Shown: positions 7,725 through 21,347, counted from the first letter of the stretch. The stretch: 64,000 nt of DNA from Candidatus Nitrosotalea bavarica (GCF_900167955.1 NZ_FUYK01000013.1:1-64000); one strand, 5' to 3'. Notes: generated from the sequence alone by a model not told the origin. Translations and numbers: made by a program.

Positions 7725-9908
7725 ATTCAATTAAAAATATTGGAAGCGTATACTCGTGATGTAGGTCGAGGTGTAACACGTATTGATTATGAATCAATGG
7801 ATGCTCTTGGTGCATCAACTGGTGATATTTTAGAAATTACTGGAAAACGAAGATCTGTTGCGAGATGTCTTCCACTATATCCATCTGATGAAGGGAAAGG
7901 AATTATCCGAGTTGATGGTCTTGGCAGGAACAACACAGGTATTGGAATTGGTGATACTGTAACTGTACGGAAAATAAAAACTGTTCCTGCAGAAAAAGTC
8001 ATAGTTGCACCGCTTGATTCTATACCTCCAATTGACGAAAGATATCTTACTGACTCTCTAGAAAATATTCCGCTTGTAAAAGGTGATAATATAATGGTGC
8101 CATACTTTGGTGGCAGGTTGACATTTCAGGTAATTGGAATTACTCCAGCTACTGACGCAGTACTTGTAACGCCAAAGACAGAATTTCATATTGCTGAAAA
8201 AGGAGAGAGTCTACGTGGAGTACCACAGGTATCATATGAAGACATTGGCGGAATGTCTGATGAAATAAGAAAAGTACGAGAAATGATTGAACTTCCAATG
8301 CGACATCCAGAAATATTTGAGAAACTAGGTGTTGAAGCTCCAAAAGGTGTCTTACTGTATGGAGTGCCAGGAACTGGCAAGACACTGTTAGCAAAAGCAG
8401 TTGCAAATGAGACTAATGCGCACTTTATCAGTATATCAGGTCCTGAGATAATGAGCAAATTCTATGGTGAAAGTGAGGCAAGACTACGTGAGATATTCAA
8501 GGAGGCAAAAGAAAAAGCACCTTCAATTATTTTCATAGATGAAATTGATTCTATTGCACCAAAACGAGAAGAGGTAACAGGAGAAGTTGAGAGAAGAGTA
8601 GTATCACAAATGTTATCCCTCATGGACGGTCTTGAAGGAAGAGGTAAAGTAATTGTTATTGCTGCAACAAATAGGCCAAATGCACTAGATCCAGCTCTAA
8701 GAAGGCCTGGAAGATTTGATAGGGAAATTGAGATCAAAGTGCCTGATAAAAAGGGAAGACTAGAGATTTTATTGATTCATACTAGAAACATGCCTCTAAC
8801 TGAAGATGTAAACTTGGAAAAAATTTCAGGCTCAAGTCATGGATATGTAGGAGCTGATTTGGAGTATTTATGCAAAGAAGCTGCAATGAAATGCCTACGA
8901 CGATTATTGCCCGAAATCAATTTATCTGACGAAAAAATTCCCCCAGAAACTTTGGATAAACTTATTGTAAATGCTGATGACTATCAACTTGCATTCCGGG
9001 ATGTAACTCCTGCTGGAATGCGTGAGGTGTATATTGAAACTCCTGATGTACAGTGGAGCCAAATTGGTGGACTTGAGAATGTAAAACGAGAACTTCAGGA
9101 AGCTGTAGAATGGCCAATGAAATATCCTAATCTTTACTCTCAGCTTGGATATAGAATGCCACGAGGTATTTTGCTACATGGGCCAAGTGGAACTGGCAAA
9201 ACACTTTTGGCAAAAGCCGTAGCAACAGAGAGTGAGGCAAATTTCATCTCAGTAAAAGGTCCTGAATTACTATCTAAATGGATAGGTGAATCAGAGCGTG
9301 GAATTCGAGAAATATTTAGAAGAGCAAGACAGTCTTCACCATGTGTCATATTCTTTGATGAAGTTGATTCTATTGCTCCGATTAGAGGAATGGGAGAGAG
9401 TGCAACTACAGAAAAAGTTGTCAGTCAATTACTAACAGAGATGGACGGAATCACTTCTTTGAATGGTGTAGTGGTAATAGCTGCAACTAATAGAGCTGAC
9501 ATGATTGATCCAGCACTAATCAGACCTGGTAGATTTGATAAAATCATTGTAGTTCCAATTCCAGATAAGGAAGGCAGACTCAAAATATTGGAGATTAGTT
9601 CACGTGATATTCCAATTGAAAAGGAGATGGGAACTCCAACTGGACTAAACCCCGATTATGTTGATTTGACAAAGATTGCAGAGATGACTGATGGTATGAG
9701 CGGAGCAGATGTTGCAGCAATTGCAAATACTGCTGCCTCTATCGTATTACATAACTTTGTTGAAAAATATCCTGATCCAAAAGAGGCAGAAAAACAAGTT
9801 GAAATGGCAAAGGTAAAGATGAAAGACTTTGAGGAAGCGGTAAAGAAGGTCAAGATCCAAAAGGATCTTAAAGTTGGGCAAAAGGTAGCTATATCACACT
9901 TTAGATAA
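7725..9908 (+). CDS. cdc48: CDC48/VAT family AAA+ ATPase
   Basis: Hexameric unfoldase/segregase that feeds proteins to the proteasome or remodels complexes. An N-domain ([15 protein letters not shown] to about FHIAEKGE) is followed by D1 and D2 AAA+ modules. Walker A is GVPGTGKT (near 8362) and GPSGTGKT (near 9178); Walker B is IIFIDEID (near 8525) and VIFFDEVD (near 9347); sensor and arginine-finger segments ([18 protein letters not shown]) are intact. Both P-loops differ from the usual GPPGTGKT in one residue. The frame is open from 7599, but no ATG lies near the domain start. Homologues usually begin close to [10 protein letters not shown] mark an ATT at 7725 only as the domain boundary (TTG 7740 or GTG 7659 are alternatives). 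Confidence 0.93.
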   Translation: MQLKILEAYTRDVGRGVTRIDYESMDALGASTGDILEITGKRRSVARCLPLYPSDEGKGIIRVDGLGRNNTGIGIGDTVTVRKIKTVPAEKVIVAPLDSIPPIDERYLTDSLENIPLVKGDNIMVPYFGGRLTFQVIGITPATDAVLVTPKTEFHIAEKGESLRGVPQVSYEDIGGMSDEIRKVREMIELPMRHPEIFEKLGVEAPKGVLLYGVPGTGKTLLAKAVANETNAHFISISGPEIMSKFYGESEARLREIFKEAKEKAPSIIFIDEIDSIAPKREEVTGEVERRVVSQMLSLMDGLEGRGKVIVIAATNRPNALDPALRRPGRFDREIEIKVPDKKGRLEILLIHTRNMPLTEDVNLEKISGSSHGYVGADLEYLCKEAAMKCLRRLLPEINLSDEKIPPETLDKLIVNADDYQLAFRDVTPAGMREVYIETPDVQWSQIGGLENVKRELQEAVEWPMKYPNLYSQLGYRMPRGILLHGPSGTGKTLLAKAVATESEANFISVKGPELLSKWIGESERGIREIFRRARQSSPCVIFFDEVDSIAPIRGMGESATTEKVVSQLLTEMDGITSLNGVVVIAATNRADMIDPALIRPGRFDKIIVVPIPDKEGRLKILEISSRDIPIEKEMGTPTGLNPDYVDLTKIAEMTDGMSGADVAAIANTAASIVLHNFVEKYPDPKEAEKQVEMAKVKMKDFEEAVKKVKIQKDLKVGQKVAISHFR

Positions 9909-9920
9909 TTTTTTTAGAAA

Positions 9921-10214
9921 TTATAATTTCTCAACGTTTATTGTACCTGATGACGTTACCTTGCAATTTATGGTTCCATCCTGATTTCTTACATTGTTCT
10001 TAGAATGAACTGGATACAGATTTGTTATGTCATCTGAATCCAGGTCGCGATTTATTTTGTCTATATGCCATCCAAATGGAGAGTTGACATTTTCATATTC
10101 CGTTCTTTCAATCCATGCACCACAATTATCTTTTCTAAAATTATTAGGAATGTTGTATTCATCAATCTGACCTTTTTGCCACACCTTTAGGATTACATCT
10201 TCAGCATAGGACAT
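9921..10214 (-). CDS. degenerate HNH-nuclease-like protein
   Basis: 97 residues from ATG 10214 (a TTG at 10241 is in frame). The central part follows the HNH layout: CGAWIERTEYEN, SPFGWHIDKINRDLDSDD, then ITNLYPVHSKNNVRNQDG. Active HNH proteins usually read W-x-x-(D/E)-H-I at the catalytic step; here it is HIDK, so the general-base His is missing. No zinc Cys pairs. It probably kept the fold as a nucleic-acid-binding or structural protein. Its 3' end lies just beyond the CDC48 stop (convergent, 12 nt). Confidence 0.55.
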   Translation of the reverse strand: MSYAEDVILKVWQKGQIDEYNIPNNFRKDNCGAWIERTEYENVNSPFGWHIDKINRDLDSDDITNLYPVHSKNNVRNQDGTINCKVTSSGTINVEKL

Positions 10215-10259
10215 CTTGTTAATTTTATGGGTAGCTGACAAATTTTTTAGAGTAATTCT

Positions 10260-11210
10260 TCAAGCCAATTCGGACCTTGTTTTTTTGTCCGGAACTTGAA
10301 TATCCAAGAGTTCTCGTAATCCCTTGTATCTATTTCGTATGGTTACTTCTGTTACCCCTGCTGCAATTGCAATTACCTTTTGAGTTGTACTGTCTCCATG
10401 TATTGCACAAGATAGATACAATGCTGCAGCGGCAAGGCCCATTGGATCCTTTCCTGCCGAAATCTCTTTTTCATTTGCTTGTTCTAAAATCTTAAGTGCC
10501 TCTCGTTTTACTTTCTCACTAAGACCTGATTCACTTGCAATTCTTGACATGCATTTTATTGGATCAAGTACTGGCATAGTCATGTCCAGCTCTTGTAATA
10601 ATAATCTGTAACATCTTGAGACATCTTTCTTTTTCACATTGATTCTTCTTGCAACTTCGTTTAATGTTCTAGGTGTGCCGGTTTCTCTGCATGATAAATA
10701 TAATGCAGCTGCAATTAATCCTGGAATTGATCTACCTTTTGCTAATCCTTTTTCTAATGCCTTTCTATAGATGTATGCAGTCTTTTCAACTACTGCATCT
10801 GATAGAGCAAGTTTGTCTTTTAGTCTACTAAGTTCACTGAATGCTTGTCTACAATTTCTTTCAGTTGCCTCATGTACTTGGCTTCTACTATCCCATGTTC
10901 TAAGACGTGTGATTGTATTTTTCATTGATGCTGACAATGGTTTCCCAGTCGAGTCCTTATTTGCCTGTCCGATTACTGTTGCAAGTCCCATGTCATGCAT
11001 TGCAAGGGATGTTGGAACACCAGTTCTTGCCCTATCTTCGAACTGTTCTTTTGAAAATGATTGTCTCTCTGGACCCAAGTCGTTTACAATTTCATTTACT
11101 ACAAATCCACACCCTCCACAGAATCGCTCACCTGTAGTACCGTCTGTTAACATCTTGGCTTTTCCACATCTACCACAGCGTGCGTCCAATTCAGAGCCTT
11201 GTACTACCAT
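10260..11210 (-). CDS. tfb: transcription initiation factor B (TFB), canonical
   Basis: 316 residues from ATG 11210 (18 nt inside the longest frame; A/T-rich TATA-like TTATTATGGGA about 26 nt upstream). Zinc ribbon CGRC...CGGC, B-reader region GPERQSFSKEQFEDRARTG, and two cyclin folds ending with a helix-turn-helix (TTQKVIAIAAGVTEVTIRN) that reads the BRE. It recruits RNA polymerase to TBP-bound promoters. Compared with the TFB at 4437 its ribbon is intact, so it is the better candidate for the housekeeping copy. Confidence 0.94.
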   Translation of the reverse strand: MVVQGSELDARCGRCGKAKMLTDGTTGERFCGGCGFVVNEIVNDLGPERQSFSKEQFEDRARTGVPTSLAMHDMGLATVIGQANKDSTGKPLSASMKNTITRLRTWDSRSQVHEATERNCRQAFSELSRLKDKLALSDAVVEKTAYIYRKALEKGLAKGRSIPGLIAAALYLSCRETGTPRTLNEVARRINVKKKDVSRCYRLLLQELDMTMPVLDPIKCMSRIASESGLSEKVKREALKILEQANEKEISAGKDPMGLAAAALYLSCAIHGDSTTQKVIAIAAGVTEVTIRNRYKGLRELLDIQVPDKKTRSELA

Positions 11211-11310
11211 AAATAACACACCTGTCAAGCTGTTATCCCATAATAACCCAACTATTTTTCCAATAAATTCTTGGAAATCCTTCTATTTGTCTTGAAAATT
11301 TGAATTGAAA

Positions 11311-11886
11311 CTAGGCATAAAGAAATTCTGATGGGACTAGCCATGTCTCTTGATAGTCTAGATTTTTATCTACTAGAAGTATCCCCAGTTTGTATTTTTT
11401 TGCCATATCTATAATAAAATCTGAAAGTGTACTTTTTTCTAAAATGGAAGGTAATTCCAAAATATCTGTAGCCAAGAGCACTCGAGTACTTGGCATCTCT
11501 TTTTTTACACTAAAGACATCTTTTTGAATTTCTAATATTGATTGTCTGGTAATTTCAGGTTGAATAAGAACAACAATGACTCTTTTTTCTTTTCTTGCCA
11601 CTAGATCAAACCTATACTGAGGATCAAAATCTGAATAGGATGTATCATGTTTTACATGCCATTGCATATCCCTTAGATAATCTGCTACTATGTCTTGTAT
11701 CATGCCAAGTTCAAGTAAATCTCTAGTTAATTCTACACTTTTGTGCGCCCTTAGTAATGATTTAAAATATTTGTCAATTATTTGTTTAGAATACTTTGAT
11801 ATTTTTTCTTTCATGAAAATTGAATTGAGAAGAGTCTTGTTCTCAGAATATTTACTAAATGGATATGGTTCTCTATCTTCCAACAA
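11311..11886 (-). CDS. unknown protein with restriction-nuclease-like core
   Basis: 191 residues. A helical N-terminal half is followed by an alpha/beta core (YRFDLVARKEKRVIVVLIQPE, then STRVLLATDILE, then KLGILLVDK). A D followed by a strand with a polar end resembles PD-(D/E)xK folds, but the expected E/Q-x-K is only partly present (LIQPE), so activity is doubtful. No signal or TM helix. Family not recognised. Confidence 0.55.
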   Translation of the reverse strand: MLEDREPYPFSKYSENKTLLNSIFMKEKISKYSKQIIDKYFKSLLRAHKSVELTRDLLELGMIQDIVADYLRDMQWHVKHDTSYSDFDPQYRFDLVARKEKRVIVVLIQPEITRQSILEIQKDVFSVKKEMPSTRVLLATDILELPSILEKSTLSDFIIDMAKKYKLGILLVDKNLDYQETWLVPSEFLYA

Positions 11887-11940
11887 GATACCTACGAATA
11901 TCTAGTAAATAATCGCTCGCAGCCCATTCTACTTCTATTT

Positions 11941-12723
11941 TTGACAAAAAGACAGAATGAGTCAAGTCTGAGAGATAAGATATTAATCATAAAAGATCAT
12001 ATGATAAGTATGGATTTTATACAAAAGAGTGAGCCTGATGTTTCAAAACCTCTCTTAATTGCAGCCATGCAAGATATGGGCGATGTAGGAAGTATTGTGA
12101 TTGATTTTATCAATTCAAATCTAAATACATCGATATTTCGTGAAGTACAACCATCATACCCTGCATATGTCATTGATAACGGAGGATACATTGACATTCC
12201 AGAAGAAAAATGGGACTATAGATATGCAAAAGATATCATTGTATTTGGAGGAGGTTCTGGTCAACCATCCTCTACGGAAGAGCTCAACGTATTATGTCAA
12301 GATGTCATAAATGTGGCAAAAAAACATTCTACAAGATTCATCTACACATTAGGTGGTTTTCATACTCAAAAACCAATTGATGGCGAACCCAAAACATTTG
12401 TCACTACTACATCTAAAGATCTAACAGAACAAGTACGAAAACTTGGGATACTGACAACTCCTGAATCTTCTATTATTACAGGATTTAATGGATTGATACT
12501 TGGATTTGCAAAGATGAATGGAATACAGGGAATTGGTTTGTATGCTGAATTGAATGAACCAAAACTTCCACAGTATCGTTCTGCAAAGAGTATACTTAAG
12601 ACACTTGAAAAGATGACTTATCGAAAGTTTGGTGATACATCTGATCTTGATTCCATGGCTCAAGATATAGAATCACGCACTCGTGGAAAACGCTTTGATC
12701 CTGATCAAAGTTATTCTACTTGA
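11941..12723 (+). CDS. PAC2-family (proteasome assembly chaperone-like) protein
   Basis: 260 residues with the PAC2 (DUF75) pattern: LLIAAMQDMGDVGSIVIDF, a GGG loop (IIVFGGGSGQPSS), FIYTLGGFHT, GILTTPESSIITGFNGLILG and a helical C-terminus. Archaeal members resemble eukaryotic PAC proteins that help assemble proteasomes; archaeal function is not settled. The TTG start is supported by TAAATAATC at ~11905-11913. Near CDC48 in the genome, a plausible protein-quality-control link (inference). Confidence 0.88.
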   Translation: MTKRQNESSLRDKILIIKDHMISMDFIQKSEPDVSKPLLIAAMQDMGDVGSIVIDFINSNLNTSIFREVQPSYPAYVIDNGGYIDIPEEKWDYRYAKDIIVFGGGSGQPSSTEELNVLCQDVINVAKKHSTRFIYTLGGFHTQKPIDGEPKTFVTTTSKDLTEQVRKLGILTTPESSIITGFNGLILGFAKMNGIQGIGLYAELNEPKLPQYRSAKSILKTLEKMTYRKFGDTSDLDSMAQDIESRTRGKRFDPDQSYST

Positions 12724-12758
12724 TTAAATAAAAGAAACTTTTTCCAATTGATTATATT

Positions 12759-13256
12759 TTATAGGTGAATTGGTCTGAATCTTGTAATGGTCACTATTGC
12801 TATAATTCCTATTGCTAATGCAATGGCAGCTATTGGTCCAAACTCTGGCACCACGGTAGTTCCGACAATGGATATGTTCTCAGTAAGAGGAGTGATTGGT
12901 ATTGATATTGCTGTATCTCCAGTTTCATTTGTTATGGAGTAATTCGTAATTATGTTATTGTCTACAAAGACTCCGATAAATGGACCGCTAATTAGTCCAG
13001 TTGGTAGTTTCAGAATCAAAGTGCTATTTGTATCAGTTTTTCCAACCAAGTTGAAACTTATGGACTTGTCTTTTGTACTAACTGATGGGCTTATGATGTC
13101 CTTTACTGATGAATACTGTATGCTGTATGTTGTCAATCCATCCCCTGCATCTTTTCCAAAAAATGGACTGGTCTTGAAATTTTCAGCAAAGGAGGACGAT
13201 ACTGCCATCGGGGCAAGTAAAATTGTAATTACTGCAACGATGATTATCTTATACAC
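12759..13256 (-). CDS. secreted PEFG-CTERM protein
   Basis: 165 residues: signal peptide (~1-24, cleavage after FAE), a beta-rich domain of ~105 residues (TYSIQYSSVKDIISPSV, TTKLPTGLISGPFIG-like strands) and a C-terminal VVPEFGPIAAIALAIG TM segment with a basic end. The PEFG motif plus TM plus Arg is the thaumarchaeal sorting/anchoring signal. Likely a cell-surface protein. Convergent with the PAC2 gene. Confidence 0.82.
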   Translation of the reverse strand: MYKIIIVAVITILLAPMAVSSSFAENFKTSPFFGKDAGDGLTTYSIQYSSVKDIISPSVSTKDKSISFNLVGKTDTNSTLILKLPTGLISGPFIGVFVDNNIITNYSITNETGDTAISIPITPLTENISIVGTTVVPEFGPIAAIALAIGIIAIVTITRFRPIHL

Positions 13257-13298
13257 AACTGGAATCTCTTTATTTGATTAGTTAATGAGCTTGGCTAA

Positions 13299-14615
13299 TT
13301 ATTTTAACGAAACTGCGAATCTCTTTGAAGCTTCAAGCAGGTCCTTAATGTCTGATTCTGAATGTACGTAGGATATTGCCCCAAGCTTACCTGGAAGGAA
13401 GAATATCTTCTCTTTGGCAATCAATTCGAAATGGTATTTTTTTAGGATATCTATGTTGCACTTTGATGCTTCTTCTGCATTTGTAATCTGTGTTATACCG
13501 TTTGCCAAAAAATGTGGCATAAATAATGATCCCATTCCTGTGATTATTGCCTTGTCTTGTAATATTTTTGATAATCCTTTTCGTGTTTCTTCTCCCAGTC
13601 TCCCAATTTTTTTATAGACTGGAACAGAGTTTTTCTTTAAAAATTTTAACATTGCCTTTCCTGACGTCATAGTCATAGGATTGGCAGAAAATGTTCCTCC
13701 TCCAATATATGATCTATCGATTCTTTTATTTGAGTTAGCATCGGTAATTTTCATCACTTCCTCTTTTCCACAAATCACTCCGATTGGAAATCCGCCGCCA
13801 ACAATTTTTCCTAATGTTACAATATCTGGGTCAAGATTCATTGTTTTGTAAAGACAACCAAATCTGAATCTAAAGCCTGTAACAATCTCATCTAAAATAA
13901 AAAGTGCGTTATTACTATGAGTGAATTCTTGAATTCCTGTAAGATATTCTTTTGTTGCGGGAATGCAACCTGCACCGCCAAGCAATGGTTCTATTATTAT
14001 GCCGGCTAGATTGTTTTTTACAGATTCTAAAATTGAGATTGATTTTTCTAGATTGTTATACGGAATGGAAATTATGTGTTCTTCATCTATTAATCCTGCG
14101 CTCTCTGATTGATCAAATGGATAGTTGACTGATTTTAGTAAATCGGTTGTATATCCATGCCACCCACCTTCAATTTTTGCAATTATTTTTTTTCCAGTTT
14201 TCGCTCTTGCAATTCTTGTTGTATACATTGTAGCTTCAGTTCCAGTAGAAACATATCGAATCTTTTCAGCAACTGGAACTGCTTTTTGTATTATCTCTGA
14301 AAATTCTACCGTATTTTCGTTTACGGTTCCATGCATCCAACAATGTTGAATTTGTTTTCTAACCTTGTCTGCGACCTTTGGTACGGCATGACCTAAAATG
14401 AGGCTCCAATGACCCATCCAATAATCTGTGTATTTGTTACCGTCTACATCTATCAGATACTTGCCTTTTGCAGACTTTGTGACAAACGGATATGGCTCGA
14501 AAAATCTTATGTTGTGACTAACACCGTTGACATGAAGTTTTTTTGATCTCTCAAATATCTTGGCGGATTTCTTGGTATTTTTCTTATATGTATCTAAAGT
14601 AGAAGACAACTGCAT
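13299..14615 (-). CDS. class III aminotransferase, glutamate-1-semialdehyde aminomutase-like
   Basis: About 438 residues from ATG 14615 (TATA-like ATATTAAA ~26 nt upstream; extension to 14681 disfavoured). PLP fold type [20 protein letters not shown] (phosphate-binding), [20 protein letters not shown] and [12 protein letters not shown] holding the Schiff-base Lys. Length and motifs match the GSAM/HemL group of heme/tetrapyrrole synthesis. Without a heme gene neighbourhood it may instead be another GSAM-type transaminase, so I give no symbol. Confidence 0.85.
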   Translation of the reverse strand: MQLSSTLDTYKKNTKKSAKIFERSKKLHVNGVSHNIRFFEPYPFVTKSAKGKYLIDVDGNKYTDYWMGHWSLILGHAVPKVADKVRKQIQHCWMHGTVNENTVEFSEIIQKAVPVAEKIRYVSTGTEATMYTTRIARAKTGKKIIAKIEGGWHGYTTDLLKSVNYPFDQSESAGLIDEEHIISIPYNNLEKSISILESVKNNLAGIIIEPLLGGAGCIPATKEYLTGIQEFTHSNNALFILDEIVTGFRFRFGCLYKTMNLDPDIVTLGKIVGGGFPIGVICGKEEVMKITDANSNKRIDRSYIGGGTFSANPMTMTSGKAMLKFLKKNSVPVYKKIGRLGEETRKGLSKILQDKAIITGMGSLFMPHFLANGITQITNAEEASKCNIDILKKYHFELIAKEKIFFLPGKLGAISYVHSESDIKDLLEASKRFAVSLK

Positions 14616-14682
14616 GCAATTGCCAGTCTGTTTAATATTAGTGATCGGATAATAATTATAAAAAAAGCAGGTTTTGGGCATG

Positions 14683-14691
14683 GTTTATATT
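14683..14691 (+). promoter_or_regulatory. candidate rRNA operon TATA box
   Basis: TTTATATTA precedes a G/C-richer leader of about 230 nt that runs to the 16S 5' end. It is the best TATA match upstream of the processing helix. The leader 14692-14917 shows no gene; it contains the 5' arm of the 16S processing stem. Confidence 0.5.
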
Positions 14692-14832
14692 ATTTCTCTT
14701 TGATCCCCTTTTTGCATACGTAACAGCAAGGCGGCGCTTGTGATGATGTTTGGTAGTATACCAGTTTGTGATTCACAGGCCTCCAGTTACGCATACAATA
14801 TGTGGGTTTGATCAAAAGATCTTATCCGAAGT

Positions 14833-14856
14833 TTGAAGAAAGTGTGTGCAATCCAC
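14833..14856 (+). other. 5' arm of pre-16S processing helix
   Basis: A 24-nt segment starting TTGAAGAAAGTGTG is complementary to 16406-16429 with one mismatch and one G-U pair (14 perfect base pairs first). The two arms bracket the 16S gene, as expected for the bulge-helix-bulge processing stem of archaeal pre-rRNA. Confidence 0.85.
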
Positions 14857-14917
14857 CAATTTCCAATAAATATTACGTCTTACTTCGACGCGTACTGAAA
14901 TATGTACGAACAAAACG

Positions 14918-16388
<1,471 letters not shown>

Positions 16389-16405
16389 AAACATAATTGG
16401 GTTGT

Positions 16406-16429
16406 GTGGGTTGCCCACACTTTCTTCAA
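16406..16429 (+). other. 3' arm of pre-16S processing helix
   Basis: GTGGGTTGCCCACAC... pairs with 14833-14856 (see there). It lies 18 nt after the 16S 3' end. The remaining spacer up to ~16507 shows no tRNA, as is usual in this phylum. Confidence 0.85.
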
Positions 16430-16507
16430 CAAAAAAGATGCAACTGGACAAGAAATTGTTCGGTGAAGGACGTAGCTGGTACCCGTAACCTGGGACTAGC
16501 GATGATC

Positions 16508-16550
16508 GTCGTGTATAGTCGTGTAATATTATGACTGAATATGCTGATGT
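16508..16550 (+). other. 5' arm of pre-23S processing helix
   Basis: Three blocks, GTCGTGTATAGTC (16508-16520), TATTATGACTGA (16527-16538) and CTGATGT (16544-16550), are each perfectly complementary, in reverse order, to 19555-19567, 19537-19548 and 19530-19536. Together they form an interrupted helix of 32 bp enclosing the 23S gene. Confidence 0.85.
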
Positions 16551-19525
<2,975 letters not shown>

Positions 19526-19529
19526 CAAT

Positions 19530-19567
19530 ACATCAGTCAGTCATAATACATAGAGACTATACACGAC
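19530..19567 (+). other. 3' arm of pre-23S processing helix
   Basis: ACATCAG, TCAGTCATAATA and GACTATACACGAC pair with the 5' arm at 16508-16550. A T-rich stretch (TTTCTTTTTTC at ~19581) follows and could end transcription. Confidence 0.82.
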
Positions 19568-19674
19568 ACAATCATACGTCATTTCTTTTTTCAATTTTTC
19601 ATTCTAAAATTGTATTTAGTGTAAACTATAGAGCGATCACTTTTATCTGACGCGGTATGTAATATGTTAGAAAA

Positions 19675-19830
19675 ATGAGCAGTATAGAACGTATCCAGAT
19701 TCACTGTGATTGTGGTATCTGTGGGCATCATACAGAAAAAGAATGCATTGAAAAGGAATGCAAGTGTTGTCTTAACTTTCATGTAAGATCTGGACCAAAA
19801 TCCAGTTCCCATGGAAAACGACTAAATTAG
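19675..19830 (+). CDS. 51-aa Cys/His-rich (zinc-binding) protein
   Basis: Contains HCDCGICGHH and KECIEKECKCC, seven Cys and several His in the first 35 residues, consistent with one or two zinc sites, and a basic tail (GPKSSSHGKRLN). First gene downstream of the rRNA operon. Family unknown; no TM helix. Confidence 0.65.
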   Translation: MSSIERIQIHCDCGICGHHTEKECIEKECKCCLNFHVRSGPKSSSHGKRLN

Positions 19831-19934
19831 AATAAACAAAATTTTTGTATTTTATTTTTGTCTAGTGTATATGCTATATTGCAGATCTTGATAATTGCGA
19901 TCAAGGATGTAATGGAAATTGCTTAAACACTAGT

Positions 19935-20141
19935 ATGACTATCTACCATCTAGTGACACAAGGCAGAAAACACCACTGTTCAGAATGTCATCGTAATTTT
20001 GTATGTGATAGTCAACAATGCCTGCTTGAAATTGTTTATCCGTGCTGTAACTGTGATTATAATAATCAGCACATGGTCTCAGAATACGTTAGTGATCCTA
20101 TTCAAGATACTATACTCTGTAAATGTAAAGAAAAGAAATGA
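19935..20141 (+). CDS. 68-aa Cys-rich zinc-ribbon-like protein
   Basis: HHCSECHRNFVC, then YPCCNCDYNN and a terminal CKCKEKK. Pairs C-x2-C(H) and CC-x-C suggest two zinc knuckles. Its stop overlaps the next start (ATGA), so the following ORF may be translationally coupled. Confidence 0.65.
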   Translation: MTIYHLVTQGRKHHCSECHRNFVCDSQQCLLEIVYPCCNCDYNNQHMVSEYVSDPIQDTILCKCKEKK

Positions 20142-20239
20142 AAAAACTACCTGCCAATAAAACTATTCATCTTGGTGGGTTTGACGGTATTCTTGTTGTA
20201 GACAGGGACAAAAAGAAAAAAACGAATCACTCGTATTGA
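20138..20239 (+). CDS. 33-aa basic peptide, coupled to upstream gene
   Basis: ATG overlaps the stop of the previous gene (ATGA). Sequence MKKLPANKTIHLGGFDGILVV followed by a basic tail (DRDKKKKTNHSY). No Cys. Function unknown; the overlap is the main support. Confidence 0.4.
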   Translation: MKKLPANKTIHLGGFDGILVVDRDKKKKTNHSY

Positions 20240-20248
20240 ATTCCTGAC

Positions 20249-20257
20249 TTATATATG
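20249..20257 (+). promoter_or_regulatory. TATA box for the 34-aa gene
   Basis: TTATATATG centred about 25 nt before ATG 20277, the spacing expected for a leaderless mRNA. Confidence 0.6.
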
Positions 20258-20276
20258 TGCCAAACACTGTCTAATC

Positions 20277-20381
20277 ATGTTAAAAGAAATCATTGCAAAA
20301 ATTAAATCTTGCACTTGTAACAAGTCATCGCATAATGACATAAATGCATTAAAAGAATCTGAAGAATCAAAGAAACAATAG
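20277..20381 (+). CDS. 34-aa peptide with CxC motif
   Basis: MLKEIIAKIKSCTCNKSSHND then an acidic/basic helix. A strong TATA box at the right distance argues it is a real gene. The single CTC pair and a His might bind a metal. Unknown function. Confidence 0.5.
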   Translation: MLKEIIAKIKSCTCNKSSHNDINALKESEESKKQ

Positions 20382-20452
20382 GTTCTGAACTCTTTTTTAT
20401 TTTACTAATATGATACAATTAAATCAAATACTGGGAAATTCAATGTTCTGAT

Positions 20453-20686
20453 ATGGGTATTAGAACTGTATCAGAATATGTGCAATTCTATCTGGGACTG
20501 AATATGCAAAATAGTATTAGCCTTTCAAGTTTTGTATATAATGAAAAACTAGTAATGACAAATAAACTGGAAAATAGTTCATTAAAAAAAGAACAGATTG
20601 TGCAAGGACTTAAAATTCTAGATGATCTCTTGACTGAAATACGAACTGTTGGAGAACGTACAGTTATAGAAAAATATACGAAATGA
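20453..20686 (+). CDS. 77-aa protein, unknown
   Basis: Two predicted segments: an N-terminal hydrophobic/aromatic part (VSEYVQFYLGLNM) and a C-terminal helix (EQIVQGLKILDDLLTEIRTVGERT). ATTAAATC at ~20416-20424 could serve as TATA. No recognised family. The 143-nt gap to the next gene contains a CTACG...CGTAG inverted repeat (about 20760-20785) but nothing stronger. Confidence 0.5.
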   Translation: MGIRTVSEYVQFYLGLNMQNSISLSSFVYNEKLVMTNKLENSSLKKEQIVQGLKILDDLLTEIRTVGERTVIEKYTK

Positions 20687-20829
20687 GTAATGGCTAAAAT
20701 TTATTATGATCAGACCATCTCTGGCTAATTTATTGGGGAATCTTTAAGGTACGCAGGAAATCTACGACTGTATGAAACGTAGAACGCCTATTCTAGTGGT
20801 AGGTTGCTCTGAAAGGAAAAAATGGTAAA

Positions 20830-21102
20830 ATGACTGAAGTTTTTTACGAAAAATGTGTTGAAGGTCATTGGTATGATCCGCGGATTAACAAAACAATCGA
20901 TGTTTATGTTATTACATATGAAATGTCCCAAAAGCCAAGTCGAGAGAAAATACTCATACTGGAACTCTTGTCAGATTACAAAGGCGCTGGAGATTTTGAT
21001 TATTTTGACGAGGAGAAAGTTGAATATGAAGAAGGCTTACCAGTGTATCCTCAGATACAGTTGGGGACAGCACATAGAAAGCAGATTAATGATATGTCAT
21101 AA
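20830..21102 (+). CDS. 90-aa acidic protein, unknown
   Basis: Begins MTEVFYEKCVEGHWYD with a strand-rich first half (IDVYVITYEM) and an acidic middle (DFDYFDEEKVEYEEG). Soluble, probably cytoplasmic. No known domain. Another frame (20855-21157) is also open over most of this gene, but its composition is less protein-like. Confidence 0.5.
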   Translation: MTEVFYEKCVEGHWYDPRINKTIDVYVITYEMSQKPSREKILILELLSDYKGAGDFDYFDEEKVEYEEGLPVYPQIQLGTAHRKQINDMS

Positions 21103-21107
21103 ATCAA

Positions 21108-21126
21108 AAATAGATATTGCTAAATC
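21108..21126 (+). repeat. 19-bp repeat, copy 1, at a promoter
   Basis: AAATAGATATTGCTAAATC occurs exactly here and at 22271-22289. In both places it ends 22-23 nt before the ATG of a paralogous small helical gene, so its TAAATC part sits at the expected TATA position. Confidence 0.75.
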
Positions 21127-21149
21127 TTTGATTGGATATGTGATATATT

Positions 21150-21347
21150 ATGAATGAGAAAGAATTTGCAACTGAATCAATTAAATATTATTCTGAGCGA
21201 CTCAAGAAATTGGATTTAATACTTGAAGATAAAAAACTCAATGAACACAAGAGGGTAGAATATCAAAGTGAAAAAGAATATTGTATAAAAAGAAAAAATT
21301 GGTATAAATTTACAAATTTGGAAAAATCAAATCCAAGATCCGTCTAA
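21150..21347 (+). CDS. 65-aa charged helical protein (paralogue of 22312-22482)
   Basis: Long amphipathic helix: MNEKEFATESIKYYSERLKK then a Lys/Glu-rich segment. Aligns with the 56-aa protein at 22312 (MN-K...T-SI--Y-ER---D--L---L---R----SE). Both share the 19-bp promoter repeat. Probably a coiled-coil partner protein; function unknown. Confidence 0.6.
   Translation: MNEKEFATESIKYYSERLKKLDLILEDKKLNEHKRVEYQSEKEYCIKRKNWYKFTNLEKSNPRSV

Noticed and set aside
16389-16550. tRNA gene in the 16S-23S spacer
   Set aside because: No cloverleaf or TPsiC-like sequence; the spacer is filled by processing arms, as usual for this phylum.
19526-19674. 5S rRNA behind 23S
   Set aside because: No 5S-like sequence; 5S is commonly unlinked in this phylum.
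20760-20785. CTACG...CGTAG inverted repeat as ncRNA
   Set aside because: Single 5-bp stem with no second stem or terminator; too weak alone.
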